Assembly: GCF_900113575.1 (NCBI RefSeq)
Contig: NZ_FOPV01000004.1
Span: forward strand, 1 to 64,000
Direction: 5' to 3'
DNA from: Nitrosospira sp. Nsp14
GTDB lineage: Bacteria > Pseudomonadota > Gammaproteobacteria > Burkholderiales > Nitrosomonadaceae
DNA length: 64,000 nucleotides
Positions within the stretch are counted from its first letter, which is position 1. Each line of letters opens with the position of its first letter. The notes under the pieces were generated by a model. The model ran no database searches. It saw nothing but the letters and a program-made list of their open reading frames with translations, and was not told where the DNA came from. Positions 45,857 to 59,042 of the stretch are shown here, in pieces. Position numbers and translations under genes: made by a program.

Positions 45857-46102
45857 TTATTGAAGGGTCGGGTATAAAGCCAGCCTCATCGTTCGTTCCC
45901 CCTCATTTGACGTATTGAAAAGCAGGTCGTCGGACTCGTAACCCGGGGCTACTATTAAGGATGGCGAGAAGGGGTTTTCTGAGCCACCTTCACGTGCAAT
46001 GTGGCCATCCGATTCGAGGCGAAAGAGCAGACCGTCCAGTTGGTCGTTACTTATCGGATCGCTGCTTAAGCCAAACATATCTATCAATCCTGATTTTTTC
46101 AT
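45857..46102 (-). CDS. small acidic protein divergent from the ATPase regulator
   Basis: An 81-residue frame from ATG 46102, with GGAGGAAC at the right distance. It reads MKKSGLIDMFGLSSDPISND and continues acidic, with a double Gly (HIAREGGSENPF) near residue 40. No signal peptide or membrane segment. Not recognised. It points away from the large regulator at 46379, with 276 bases between, a geometry common for a regulator and its target. Confidence 0.45.
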   Translation of the reverse strand: MKKSGLIDMFGLSSDPISNDQLDGLLFRLESDGHIAREGGSENPFSPSLIVAPGYESDDLLFNTSNEGERTMRLALYPTLQ

Positions 46103-46378
46103 TATAAGTTCCTCCAGAAACTCTAGTTGCGGCACGGTGTGAGCATGGGAACCGGACCGAAAAATATCATTGGCTATCTTGACGTGATGCTTGAATTCAT
46201 TTTTTCCCCGGATTTTTATATTTGTTGAGTCAAACGCGATAGCAGGACATTGAGCTTCAACTAATACCTGTGAAATCCGTTAGGGCTGATTGAACGATAC
46301 TTAAACACACACAGAAAGTCGTAAAGGAACGGTTAAGTTTTGGTTAAATTCCTATAATTCTGTTCTTGGGACGGCAAG

Positions 46379-49300
46379 ATGGAACGGATGAACAGCGCGA
46401 CACAGAAAAATTGCTGGGAATTCCTACCTTTCAGGTTGGATAAGGCTAACGCTACACTTTGGCGCAATGACCAGGTGGTGCCATTGCGGCCCAAGAGTTT
46501 TGCCACGTTATGTTATTTGATCGAGCGGCGCGGCCACCTTGTAACCAAGGATGAGTTGCTGGATGCCGTGTGGCGCGACCGCTGCGTTGGCGAGGCCGTG
46601 CTGAAAGTGTGCATTAATCAGCTCCGCCAGGCCCTGGGGGACGATGCCCACGCTCCAATTTACCTGATCACGGTTGCTCGACGAGGCTATCGGTTCGCCG
46701 CCCCTGTTACTGAAATTCAACCGTCGAAGAAAACGGAAGTGCCTGTCACCGACCCTCGCCGGCGGAGTTGGCTCTCCAACAGAACAGGCTACTGGGTCGG
46801 CCGCGAGACGGCCCAAGCTACGTTACTGACAATCTGGCAACGGTCGCTAGAGAACTTGCGCCAGGTTGTTTTCGTGACAGGCGAGCCGGGAATCGGCAAA
46901 ACAACGCTGATTGAGATGTTCCTCAACCAGGTGAGCGATCGCGCGCCGATGGTTTTACGCATGCGCTGCGTGAAGCATTTTGGTGAGGGTGAGGCGCTGC
47001 TTCCCATGATCGAGGCCATGGAAAAACGTTGCCGCGCGCCAGAAGGCGTCGAACTGATCGGACTATTGCGTCGTCATGCACCGGTCTGGCTCGCGCAACT
47101 TCCGTCAGTATTGAAACTGGAAGAACGAGAGACGCTTCAGCGCGAAATCTTCGGCGCAAGCCGGGAGCGCATGGTAAGGGAAGGATGCGAGCTGCTGGAA
47201 GCTTTAAGCAAGGAGAGCCCGTTGATCCTGGTGCTGGAGGATCTCCATTGGAGCGACCACGCGACACTTGATTTTCTCAGCTTGCTGGCGCGCCGCAATG
47301 AGCCCGCGCATCTGACGATTGTGGCAAGCTATCGTCCAGTTGACGCCAGCCAGGGCACGCATCCTGTTACCTTGATCCACCGTGAGTTGCAGATGCGAGA
47401 CGTCAGCTCGGAAATCGCGGTTGATCCGTTCTCGCTGGATGAGGTCAAGGGCTACCTGATGCAACGTTTCCCGGATATTGAAATTCCAGATTCAGTGAGC
47501 CACGCGCTCTTCACCAGGACGGGCGGACTCCCTCTGTTTGTTTCCAATCTCATCGAGTATCTGGTAAGCAAACACCAGGGCTGGCCCCTATCCACAGAAA
47601 TGGTCGTGGACACAGCGCTTCCGGATACCATCCGCCGTGTCATCGAACGCGAGATCGAATGGTTAAGTTCGGATGAACAGCGCCTGCTGGCAGTCGCCAG
47701 CGCGCTAGGGTCTCAGTTTTCCGCGATATTGCTCGGCGCGGTGCTCGATATGGACGTGGCCGAGGTAGACCGCGCATGCGATGCGGTGGTAAAGGGTGGC
47801 CAGATATTGCTTCTAGATGGCATGGAGCGTAGTCCGCAAGGCGAGGTCGTCTGTAATTATGCATTCCGCCATGCTTTATATGTGGACGTACTGTACCAGC
47901 GGCTTTCCGCCAGCCAGCTCATCAGATTACATTTGCGCATTGGCGAATGCCTTGAACGGCTGCAAGGCAAGCAGGACCGGAAGTATGCCGCTGAATTAGC
48001 CCTGCATTTTGAAAAGGGATGGGATTGGGATCGAGCAGTTGGTTATCTGGTACAGGCAGCGGCCAACGCGGCACGGCGGTTCGCAAACCGCCACGCGTAC
48101 GACTACCTCGTTCGCGCGTTGGGGATGGTTGAGCGACTACCGCAGGAAAAGCAGGCGGAAACACGCATCGAACTCCTGAAACAATCTTCTGCAATACGCC
48201 GCTCGATGGGAGAAATGGCGGGCGCCAAAGCCGACCTGGAGAATATGCTCGCCACGGCGACAGCTTCGCGCAACCGCCGGGCAGAAGTATTAGCGCTTCT
48301 CGAATTGAGCCGTGTCCTGGTATGGCTGGATCGTCGGCGATGCCTGAAGCTGGCGGAACAAGCGATGGAAAGCAGTAAAGACCTTGATGACAAGATGCTT
48401 CAGGCGGTGGTCAAGGGGATGTGGGGCGGACTGAACCTTGTCTTCGGTCCATGGCGCGCAGATTTTGCCCGCGCCTGCCAGGAAGCGATGGATGTGGCTC
48501 GGGCCAGCGCGAGTCCGCTTGTAATGCACTCGCGGTTGACACAGCATGTCTATATCGAATTGCTGGCCTCACGGTACAAAAATGCCTGGGAAATGTCCGA
48601 AGAGGCCCTGGCCTTGTCACGTGCGGTCGGCGACGGCTACATGTTCATGGTGGGCCATTACTATGCGGGGTTAGCCCTGCTGCATCTGGGCGAGTGGGGG
48701 AAGTTGCGGCAGATCGCGGAGGAGAGCAAGCGGGCGTTCGAATCCAACGACGCAAGTTTGCCGCTTCGTTTGCATTACCAAATTCTGATGGCGTGGCTGT
48801 ATGTTGAGGCGGGTGATCATGCGGGCGCAAAAAGGTATTGTGAGGAAGCGCTGTCTGAGAGCGCCGGCGAGTGGTTCTCATTTATCTCGGTTCATTGCTC
48901 GGCTATCCTTGGACGAGCGCTACTGGGCCTGAAAGATTACGCTGGCGCCGCTCGGTGCTTTGAAATTTTCTTTCAAGCAAAAAAAAATGAAGTTCTGCCG
49001 GTATTCAGCAACTATTTCTTCCCGGCGTGTTTAGGAGCTTGCGAAACTTGGCTAGCACTGGGAGAGTTCGGACAGGCACGTCATTACGCTGAACAATTGC
49101 AAAGCCGCGCGGCTGGAGCCCCCGAGCGCACCTATCTTGCGCTCAGTTATTGCATGTACGCGGAGATTGCTTTAAAAGAAGCGCTGCCTGATGAGGCCGA
49201 GTCGCAGATTGCCGAGGCGCTGAACATAATAGAGCAAGCCGAACTTCCTCTTGCCGCGTGGCGCGTACATGCCACCGCTGAGAAATTCTATTCTCTGCGA

Positions 49301-49513
49301 GGTGAAACGCACAGAGCTGATCTATGCCAATCGAAAAAACAGGGCGCGATTCAGCAATTGCGTCGATCAATGCCAGATTCTGATCCTTTGCGTGAATGCT
49401 TATCGAGCTTGTTCGGAAACAATTCGGTTCCCTTTATGGTCGATCAGGCGGTACGGATAAAACCATGTCCGAGGAATTCCAACGCAAGCTTACCCGACCT
49501 GTTTAATCGTTAA
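46379..49513 (+). CDS. large transcriptional regulator: winged helix–ATPase–TPR
   Basis: A 1044-residue signalling protein. An OmpR/CadC-type winged helix occupies about residues 15-110 (VPLRPKSFATLCYLIERRGH and RRGYRFAAPV). An AAA/STAND-type ATPase follows, with Walker A GEPGIGKTTL near 168 and Walker B ILVLEDLHWSD near 285. The C-terminal half is helical, with TPR-like repeats from about 560 to 1010. Such proteins (MalT/AfsR-like in layout, with the DNA-binding domain at the N-terminus) switch on ATP and an inducer. There are no membrane segments. A TATAAT at 46353 suggests its own promoter. Likely target: the divergent small gene, itself, or the genes after it. Confidence 0.9.
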   Translation: MERMNSATQKNCWEFLPFRLDKANATLWRNDQVVPLRPKSFATLCYLIERRGHLVTKDELLDAVWRDRCVGEAVLKVCINQLRQALGDDAHAPIYLITVARRGYRFAAPVTEIQPSKKTEVPVTDPRRRSWLSNRTGYWVGRETAQATLLTIWQRSLENLRQVVFVTGEPGIGKTTLIEMFLNQVSDRAPMVLRMRCVKHFGEGEALLPMIEAMEKRCRAPEGVELIGLLRRHAPVWLAQLPSVLKLEERETLQREIFGASRERMVREGCELLEALSKESPLILVLEDLHWSDHATLDFLSLLARRNEPAHLTIVASYRPVDASQGTHPVTLIHRELQMRDVSSEIAVDPFSLDEVKGYLMQRFPDIEIPDSVSHALFTRTGGLPLFVSNLIEYLVSKHQGWPLSTEMVVDTALPDTIRRVIEREIEWLSSDEQRLLAVASALGSQFSAILLGAVLDMDVAEVDRACDAVVKGGQILLLDGMERSPQGEVVCNYAFRHALYVDVLYQRLSASQLIRLHLRIGECLERLQGKQDRKYAAELALHFEKGWDWDRAVGYLVQAAANAARRFANRHAYDYLVRALGMVERLPQEKQAETRIELLKQSSAIRRSMGEMAGAKADLENMLATATASRNRRAEVLALLELSRVLVWLDRRRCLKLAEQAMESSKDLDDKMLQAVVKGMWGGLNLVFGPWRADFARACQEAMDVARASASPLVMHSRLTQHVYIELLASRYKNAWEMSEEALALSRAVGDGYMFMVGHYYAGLALLHLGEWGKLRQIAEESKRAFESNDASLPLRLHYQILMAWLYVEAGDHAGAKRYCEEALSESAGEWFSFISVHCSAILGRALLGLKDYAGAARCFEIFFQAKKNEVLPVFSNYFFPACLGACETWLALGEFGQARHYAEQLQSRAAGAPERTYLALSYCMYAEIALKEALPDEAESQIAEALNIIEQAELPLAAWRVHATAEKFYSLRGETHRADLCQSKKQGAIQQLRRSMPDSDPLRECLSSLFGNNSVPFMVDQAVRIKPCPRNSNASLPDLFNR

Positions 49514-49674
49514 CCCTGGGGTTGAGCACGCCATAGCCGAACTCCCGCCTCAAGTTCCTCCCCTCTGCCGGTGCTTCCGATTAATGGTCAGCTTGGGTTC
49601 AAGCTCGACATCAAATTTTTGCGTGGGAATCGTTACGACTTAATCAGAATGATCAACGGCTTTAACATGGATTC

Positions 49675-50419
49675 ATGACAAACGAATAAAGACGAAAATT
49701 TTCGCCATAACTCACGTCGGCGCTTTTTCCTGAAACGGGCGGCAGCTTCCGCTGCCGGATTGGGGATAGCCGGGGTAACCGAAACAATGGCTGTTGCCGC
49801 GAAGATGAAATTGCCGCCCCTACCAGAGAATGTGATGACGGCGGACGCGGCTTTGGAAAGATTAATGAAAGGTAATGAACGCTACGTTGCCGGTCTGTCC
49901 ACACCCCTGAATTTCGCAGCTGACCGGGCAGCCTTGGTGACTGGACAAAACCCTTATGCCACTATCCTGAGTTGTTCCGATTCGAGAGTAAGCCCCGAGT
50001 TCTGTTTTGACGAACAACGCGGCGATCTATTCGTGGCTCGTGTCGCTGGTAATTATCTCACCACCGATTTTGTCGCCACGCTTGAGTATGCCGCCGTCGT
50101 ATTGCATACCCCCCTGATCTTGGTTCTGGGTCATCAAGGCTGCGGCGCGGTTCGCGCCGCCATTAGCGCGGTTGATAATCACGAGCAGTTTCCGGGGCAC
50201 ATACAATCGATCGCAAGCGCGCTCGCGCCTGCAGTCAGGGCAGCAAAGGACATGCAGGGCGACCGGTTCGATAACGTGGTTAAAATGAACGTCGTTCGCA
50301 CTGTCGAAAAATTGCGAAAACAGCCGCCGGTATTGAGCAGATTGGTCGCGGACCGAAAGCTGCTGGTAGCAGGGGGTGTTTACAATCTGTCAACCGGCCG
50401 CGTTGACCGGGTTGCCTGA
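49675..50419 (+). CDS. beta-carbonic anhydrase with Tat-type signal, N-terminus disrupted
   Basis: The enzyme hydrates CO2 to bicarbonate. The zinc site is complete: CSDSRV and GHQGCGAV. An uninterrupted frame containing RRRFFLKRAAASAAGLGIAG is a twin-arginine-type signal, then MKLPPLPENVMTADAALERL leads into the domain. In that frame no ATG lies upstream of the RR motif; the ATG at 49675 is in another frame, and removing the T at 49687 joins them as MTNEKDENFRH and so on. Internal starts at 49760 (TTG) or ATG within MAVAAKM would give a cytoplasmic enzyme. Periplasmic carbonic anhydrase would suit a carbon-fixing organism. Confidence 0.82.
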
Positions 50420-50439
50420 ATGGTACTTACGCTTCGGCC

Positions 50440-50700
50440 AGCTGGCACGGGATCAGCGAACGTAGAGAGTACGTCCGATAGCGTCGAGCGCTAGCGCGGC
50501 TCGTCTACGCGCGCGAGTGAACAGTCCGGCGCTCCTGATACTCGATTAGCCCATGTCGGGTGTCCATATCAAAACGCGGCACGAAGTGTTGCATCTGCTC
50601 GTGGATATCAATAGCGAAGGCATTACCGTTTTACTCCGCACGCAGGACCTTCACGCAGTTGCTCCCATCCCCCCTGCGTACCAAGACCTCCGGGGCCACT
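50440..50700 (+). pseudogene. decayed ABC transporter ATPase (metal-uptake type)
   Basis: No intact frame, but the ATPase signature can be read through damage. Around 50512-50570 comes VNSPALLILD, a stop codon exactly where Glu of the Walker B DEP should be (GAT TAG CCC), then PMSGVHIKTRHEVLHLLVDI, NSEGITVLLRTQDLHAVAP. The last block matches the D-loop/H-loop region of Mn/Zn uptake ATPases (VLLTTHDLNAVA type) with the His replaced by Gln. Further upstream, signature-like RLVYAR is in another frame. The gene is dead. Confidence 0.6.
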
Positions 50701-50995
50701 ACCCGACTGGTTGCACTCGAACTCCCAAATGCTTCATGCGCGGAAAACCGCCGTGCGCAATCACGCTTTGTCCCTGCTGACCACTGTTCAGATGTTAGAG
50801 CAGGAGCAAGCGAAAATGTCCGTATCCCCGGAAACGTTAGATTTTTGAGATCACGAGACTCGTATTTGACACCCAGTCCCCAGCCGCGGCCTTGCCGTAG
50901 GGGGTGTACCTCAGTCCAATAGTAAAGCTCGAGCAATTCCGTAATATGACCTACTGGTTGACAGCCCATTTTTGCTAACTTTGAAGGATCATATT
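50701..50995. other. intergenic, remainder of decayed region
   Basis: About 295 bases between the ABC ATPase relic and the PEP-CTERM gene. It may contain further relic sequence (RLVALELPNA near 50705-50735) and the promoter of the next gene. Confidence 0.35.
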
Positions 50996-51841
50996 ATGAA
51001 CAGAACCCTAGCCCCGCTTCTGGCCGCCATCGGAATTGCAGCGTCCGCTCCGGCATCGGCGATTATCGTAGGCGGTGTCGATTTTGGAACGCTGGGTGCA
51101 AATCCAGGCAAGACCCATCTGGAGACGGCGACGCTTGCCCAAACCTTCGTAAACGGCAATGGACAGAATGCTTCGGTCTATGGCTATATCACCACCATCA
51201 ATGGCGATAATACCTACTGCGCTGACGGAAGTGGTAATTGCGGCCTGTTCTACACTGCGACATTTAACAATTCGCAGAATTTCTCATCTTCTTATGTTGA
51301 GTTCACGAACGCGACGGTTTCTGTTTTTTTTACGAATACTTCACCTCTGAATCTGCTCAACCATGACTCGCCAACCAATATGGCTGCAATTCAGTCGTTC
51401 AATAATGGAAACCCCTGGGTGACGCTGACAGGCCATGGCAATCTTGGCGGCGCAGCCGATCCAGCGGCTGTGCTCAATGGGGTGGGCTTCTTTACCGGGT
51501 CAACATTGAGCGGTGGCGGTTTCGGTTTATTTGATGTAGCAGGTCCCGGAGATGCTTCCGTAATCTCGTTTTTAAACGGGAATGGTATTTCAGATGCAAT
51601 CGGGGGCAAGGCGGATATCGCGCTTACCAGTTCGTTTAACAACTTTGTACAGAACCCGTTCGATATCGTCGGCGGATTTGCTACGGGTTGTTCCAATGGA
51701 ACCGCTAGCGAGGGATCATGGTGCTACCAGGGCACGGCAAATCTTCGGGGTTCCACCGTCGTGCCGGAGCCAGGAATGCTGGGACTTATTGCGATTGGTC
51801 TTCTCGCCGTTAGCGCAACCGGCCGCCGTCGGAAAGTTTGA
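50996..51841 (+). CDS. PEP-CTERM sorting domain protein
   Basis: A 281-residue exported protein. The ATG at 50996 has GAAGGA eight bases upstream. Signal peptide MNRTLAPLLAAIGIAASAPA then SAII. The mature part is rich in Asn, Gly, Ser and Thr, typical of surface beta-structure. It ends with VPEPGMLGLIAIGLLAVSAT and GRRRKV, the PEP-CTERM tripartite signal. No further domain is recognised. Sorted by an exosortase located elsewhere in the genome. Confidence 0.87.
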   Translation: MNRTLAPLLAAIGIAASAPASAIIVGGVDFGTLGANPGKTHLETATLAQTFVNGNGQNASVYGYITTINGDNTYCADGSGNCGLFYTATFNNSQNFSSSYVEFTNATVSVFFTNTSPLNLLNHDSPTNMAAIQSFNNGNPWVTLTGHGNLGGAADPAAVLNGVGFFTGSTLSGGGFGLFDVAGPGDASVISFLNGNGISDAIGGKADIALTSSFNNFVQNPFDIVGGFATGCSNGTASEGSWCYQGTANLRGSTVVPEPGMLGLIAIGLLAVSATGRRRKV

Positions 51842-51939
51842 CGCGTAGCGATCGAAAAAAATCGGAGAAAAGTTAAAACTATGCGACCGGGCCCGGTGTC
51901 ACCAATGCTTCGTAAATTTGGTCGTAGAAGCGGGATACA

Positions 51940-52221
51940 TCAGTCATTTTTTTCGTTCACGATGTGAAAGAAAATTTCATTCTGCTTGATCATGCCCAAC
52001 TCGTTCCGCGCTCGCTCTTCAATGGCCTCATGTCCCTGTTTGAGGTCCCGCACTTCGGCATCCAGCGCGGCATTGCGCATTTGCAGTTTTCGGTTGATCT
52101 CGTGCTGCCGCGTCACCTGCTGATCGATTTCCCATACTTTCAGCCAGCTACCCTTCCCCAGCCACAGCGGGTATTGCACCAGGGCAATCAGAGCGATGAG
52201 TATAAGCGTCAATATTTTCAA
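51940..52221 (-). CDS. ftsB: cell division protein FtsB
   Basis: A 93-residue bitopic protein of the FtsQLB divisome complex. It has an N-terminal transmembrane helix (ILTLILIALIALVQYPLWLG), then a coiled coil (VTRQHEINRKLQMRNAALDA), and the conserved ARNELGMIKQNEIFF motif. It follows eno by 45 bases; eno–ftsB is a conserved order in Proteobacteria. Confidence 0.95.
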   Translation of the reverse strand: MKILTLILIALIALVQYPLWLGKGSWLKVWEIDQQVTRQHEINRKLQMRNAALDAEVRDLKQGHEAIEERARNELGMIKQNEIFFHIVNEKND

Positions 52222-52266
52222 CGAAGAATCCCTGCATAGGCTGCACGCGGCGTGGCGGTCCCCTTC

Positions 52267-53712
<1,446 letters not shown>

Positions 53713-53769
53713 TCAGTCGGGGATGGCATCCCGCGAAAACTTCACAAGCTGGTTTTATTTCGTTGATGC

Positions 53770-55542
<1,773 letters not shown>

Positions 55543-55554
55543 TTAAGCCCTATG

Positions 55555-55578
55555 TTCGTTACGGTATCAGGTAACGAA
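55555..55578. repeat. perfect 8-bp inverted repeat between pyrG and the transpeptidase gene
   Basis: TTCGTTAC, loop ggtatcag, GTAACGAA. It lies upstream of pyrG and downstream of the gene ending at 55783, both on the minus strand. Either an attenuator/terminator or an operator; no clear T-run. Confidence 0.4.
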
Positions 55579-55782
55579 GAAACTTTTATTCAGCTTTCTG
55601 TCCACAGCACACATCCCCGTCGTTTTAATGTTCCCCCTGATGAAGACGGAGTCCTATTCAGGGCATCTCGTGCAGGGGAGGCGTGGGATAGGAGACAGCC
55701 CTGCTTTTGCTTCCAGAGCCGTCCATCTTTATTAACAGCGCAGCGAATACGGAAGCACCGTGTAACGCTTCTTTAACGGAGG

Positions 55783-56258
55783 TCAGCCGCGGATATGGAC
55801 CTCTGTCCCGGCACTTACCAAGTCGAATAATTCCAGCAGATCGCCATTGCGCATGCGAATACACCCAATGGAGCCCGGTTTGCCCATCTCTACGCTATCG
55901 GGGCTGCCATGAATATAAATGTACCTGCGCATGGTATCCACCTTTCCCAGGCGATTGAAGCCGGGCTCACAGCCCGATAGCCACAAAATGCGTGTGAGAA
56001 TCCAGTCCCGCCCAGGAAAGCGGGTGCCGAGATCCGGGGTATAGATCTCCCCAGTGGGGCGGCGCCTCACGAAAACAGTATTGAGCGGCTGACCTTCGCC
56101 AATCTTGGCGCGAATAATGTGCTTGCCCAGGGGAGTGCAAAAGCTCCCATATTCCTGGCCTACCCCGTTTCTCGCCGATGAGATCCGATAATGACGGACG
56201 ATAGCATCTTGATCGTAAACATCAAGGATCTGGGAAGCTACGCTAACGCTTATTCTCA

Positions 56259-56259
<1 letters not shown>
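55783..56259 (-). CDS. L,D-transpeptidase (YkuD domain)
   Basis: A 158-residue protein with a YkuD catalytic domain: YIHGSPDSVEMGKPGSIGCI followed by RMRNGDLLELFDLV, giving the H...S-x-G-C-x-R-M catalytic signature. Family members cross-link peptidoglycan or attach proteins to it. Unlike most, this form has no signal peptide: it starts MRISVSVASQILDVYDQDAI directly. The ATG at 56259 overlaps the tadA stop (TAATG), so it is coupled to tadA. The open frame further upstream is a shadow of tadA. Confidence 0.88.
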
Positions 56260-57001
<742 letters not shown>

Positions 57002-57197
57002 GTTGGACGTCCACTGCCGACCCCCGGTTCATTTCATTGAATTGGCCGGACCGCACCGGAGCCCTGCCTAGCGCACCAGAACGACCCGATCAATCGTTGG
57101 GGTGAAAGCCCCGATCAATAACACACCGAAAGCGACAGCACGTACAGCAAATGCGGACGCTGGACGACGTGCTCCGCAAACAACGGAGATCATGATC

Positions 57198-58133
57198 ATG
57201 ACGCTTATTGCCGACTCACGGATCGATTTGCCCATGCTGCCTCCGCTGACAGATTGGCAGGATACCTGCACGACGGTTCACATGTGGAGCCAGGTCGCGG
57301 GGAAAGTCCGGCTGGTGCTCTCCCCGGATATCAACCATGGCTGGGGTTCGACGTTGTACGTTACCACTCGTGGCCTGACAACGTCCCCCATTCCCTATAG
57401 CGATTTCACGTTTGCAATCGACTTCGATTTCATCGAGCACCTCCTGCGCATAACAACGACGCAGGGAACGGATCGAACATTTCCCCTGGAACCGATGTCG
57501 GTCGCTGCCTTCTACCGCAAAATAATGCTGGCGCTGAGTGAACTCGGTATCGAGATTAAAATCTTTGCCCGGCCGGTTGAGGTGGAAGTGGCAATACCAT
57601 TCGAAATAGACGAACAGCATTCGAGCTACGACGCCCGGGCCATCACCCGTTACTGGCATGCACTGGTATGGGTGGACCAGCTTTTCAAGGAATTCCGTGC
57701 CCGCTTCATAGGGAAAGTCAGCCCCGTGCATTTTTTCTGGGGCGGATTCGATCTCGCCGTTACCCGTTTTTCCGGGCGAATCGCGCCCAAGCATCCGGGT
57801 GGCGCGCCTAATGTGGCGGCCCGAATAATGGAGGAAGCGTATTCTCACGAGGTATCCAGCGGAGGTTTTTGGCCTGGGACCGGTCTGGGTGAAGCTGCCT
57901 TCTATGCCTACGCCTACCCCGCCCCTGCGGGTTTCAACACCTATCCTGTTCAGCCCGAGGCCGCGTACTATCACGAGAAGCTCGGTGAATTCATTCTGCC
58001 TTATGAAGCGGTGCGCAAGGCGGATGATCCGGCACAGGCACTCCTCTCATTCCTTCAGACAACCTATGATGCCGCGGCCAACCTGGCGAAGTGGGATCGT
58101 GCGGCACTGGAGCGAAAACCCCTACAGAGCTAA
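57198..58133 (+). CDS. DUF5996 family protein
   Basis: A 311-residue cytoplasmic protein. The family pattern includes PLTDWQDTCTTVHMWSQVAG, then KVRLVLSPDINHGWGSTLYV near the N-terminus and FFWGGFDLAVTRFSGR in the middle, with PEAAYYHEKLGEFILPYE near the end. No reaction has been assigned. ATG 57198 has GGAG nine bases upstream; an ATG at 57192 is too close to it. It stands alone. Confidence 0.85.
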   Translation: MTLIADSRIDLPMLPPLTDWQDTCTTVHMWSQVAGKVRLVLSPDINHGWGSTLYVTTRGLTTSPIPYSDFTFAIDFDFIEHLLRITTTQGTDRTFPLEPMSVAAFYRKIMLALSELGIEIKIFARPVEVEVAIPFEIDEQHSSYDARAITRYWHALVWVDQLFKEFRARFIGKVSPVHFFWGGFDLAVTRFSGRIAPKHPGGAPNVAARIMEEAYSHEVSSGGFWPGTGLGEAAFYAYAYPAPAGFNTYPVQPEAAYYHEKLGEFILPYEAVRKADDPAQALLSFLQTTYDAAANLAKWDRAALERKPLQS

Positions 58134-58263
58134 AATTTGGCGTCGGAAATAACGGAAGTTGTGCGCCGAATGCAATTCAACCGGCAGCGATCCCGCAACC
58201 TCTTTCAGTGGCTCAACAATCACTTCAAACCATAACTTTCAACAATCACGGGCAGGAGCAGAT

Positions 58264-58754
58264 ATGAGCGTCCGACCAATACCCGAGGGCTACCATTCCA
58301 TCACCCCTACCTCATGATTAATGGCGCGGCAGAGGCGATCGAATTTTACCGTCGCGCCTTTGGCGCGACGGAATCGTTTAAACTGGATGCGCCCGGAGGC
58401 AAGGTTGGACATGCGGAAATCCAAATCGGCGATTCCCGCATCATGATGGCCGATGACTGCGGAGGAGAAAGCCCATTTCGTAACCCGCAAACATCAGGTG
58501 GTTCGCCAGTCGGTCTGCACTTGTACGTCGAAGATGTGGACGCCGTCTTTGATCGGGCTGTCAGTGCGGGCGCAACAGTCATCAAACCGATGCAAGACCA
58601 GTTTTACGGCGACAGAACCGGCGCATTGAAAGACCCGTTCGGACACATCTGGTTTCTTGCAACCCAAAAGGAAGAACTGTCGCCCGATAAGATAAAACAA
58701 CGCGCCGAGACCATGTTCAAGCAACATCACCCTGATACTGCGCCTGCTTCCTGA
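58264..58754 (+). pseudogene. VOC/glyoxalase family (PhnB-like) gene with one-base deletion
   Basis: ATG 58264 with AGGAG upstream reads MSVRPIPEGYHSITP, the usual start of PhnB-like VOC proteins, then stops at 58315 or so. Adding one C to the CCCC run at 58304-58307 restores ITPYLMINGAAEAIEFYRRA and the frame to 58754, with the family's LYVEDVDAVFDRAV and DPFGHIWFLAT blocks. The total would be about 163 residues. It is either a frameshift mutation or a sequencing error. Confidence 0.85.
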
Positions 58755-59042
58755 TACAGGCCATACGCCCGTGAAGCGGCTACATTGCGGGCTCATACTG
58801 CCTCGGCTCTCGCGGTAATGACGGGTTGAGAGATGCCGAACCATCTGGTTCCCTGCCGCGCGGCCCCCCACGCAATTAGTCTGCGTGACGCCGTACATCT
58901 CCATGCCCCTGCCCGGACACAGGCTTATCCAACCGGCCGCATCCCCTTCCCTTCCCTTCCATTTGAGCATATCTCAAGCGCCACATCTGCGGGCATGGGC
59001 GATGCCGATACGCTATAATGCCGATTTTTTTGCGCCCCAAAA
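58755..59042. other. intergenic upstream of the ccm locus
   Basis: About 290 bases. A TATAAT at 59014-59019 lies 23 bases before the ccmA ATG, without a good -35 element at normal spacing. It is a possible but weak promoter for the ccm operon. Confidence 0.35.

Noticed and set aside
59014-59019. TATAAT before ccmA as a promoter
   Set aside because: No -35 element at suitable spacing; mentioned only as a possibility.
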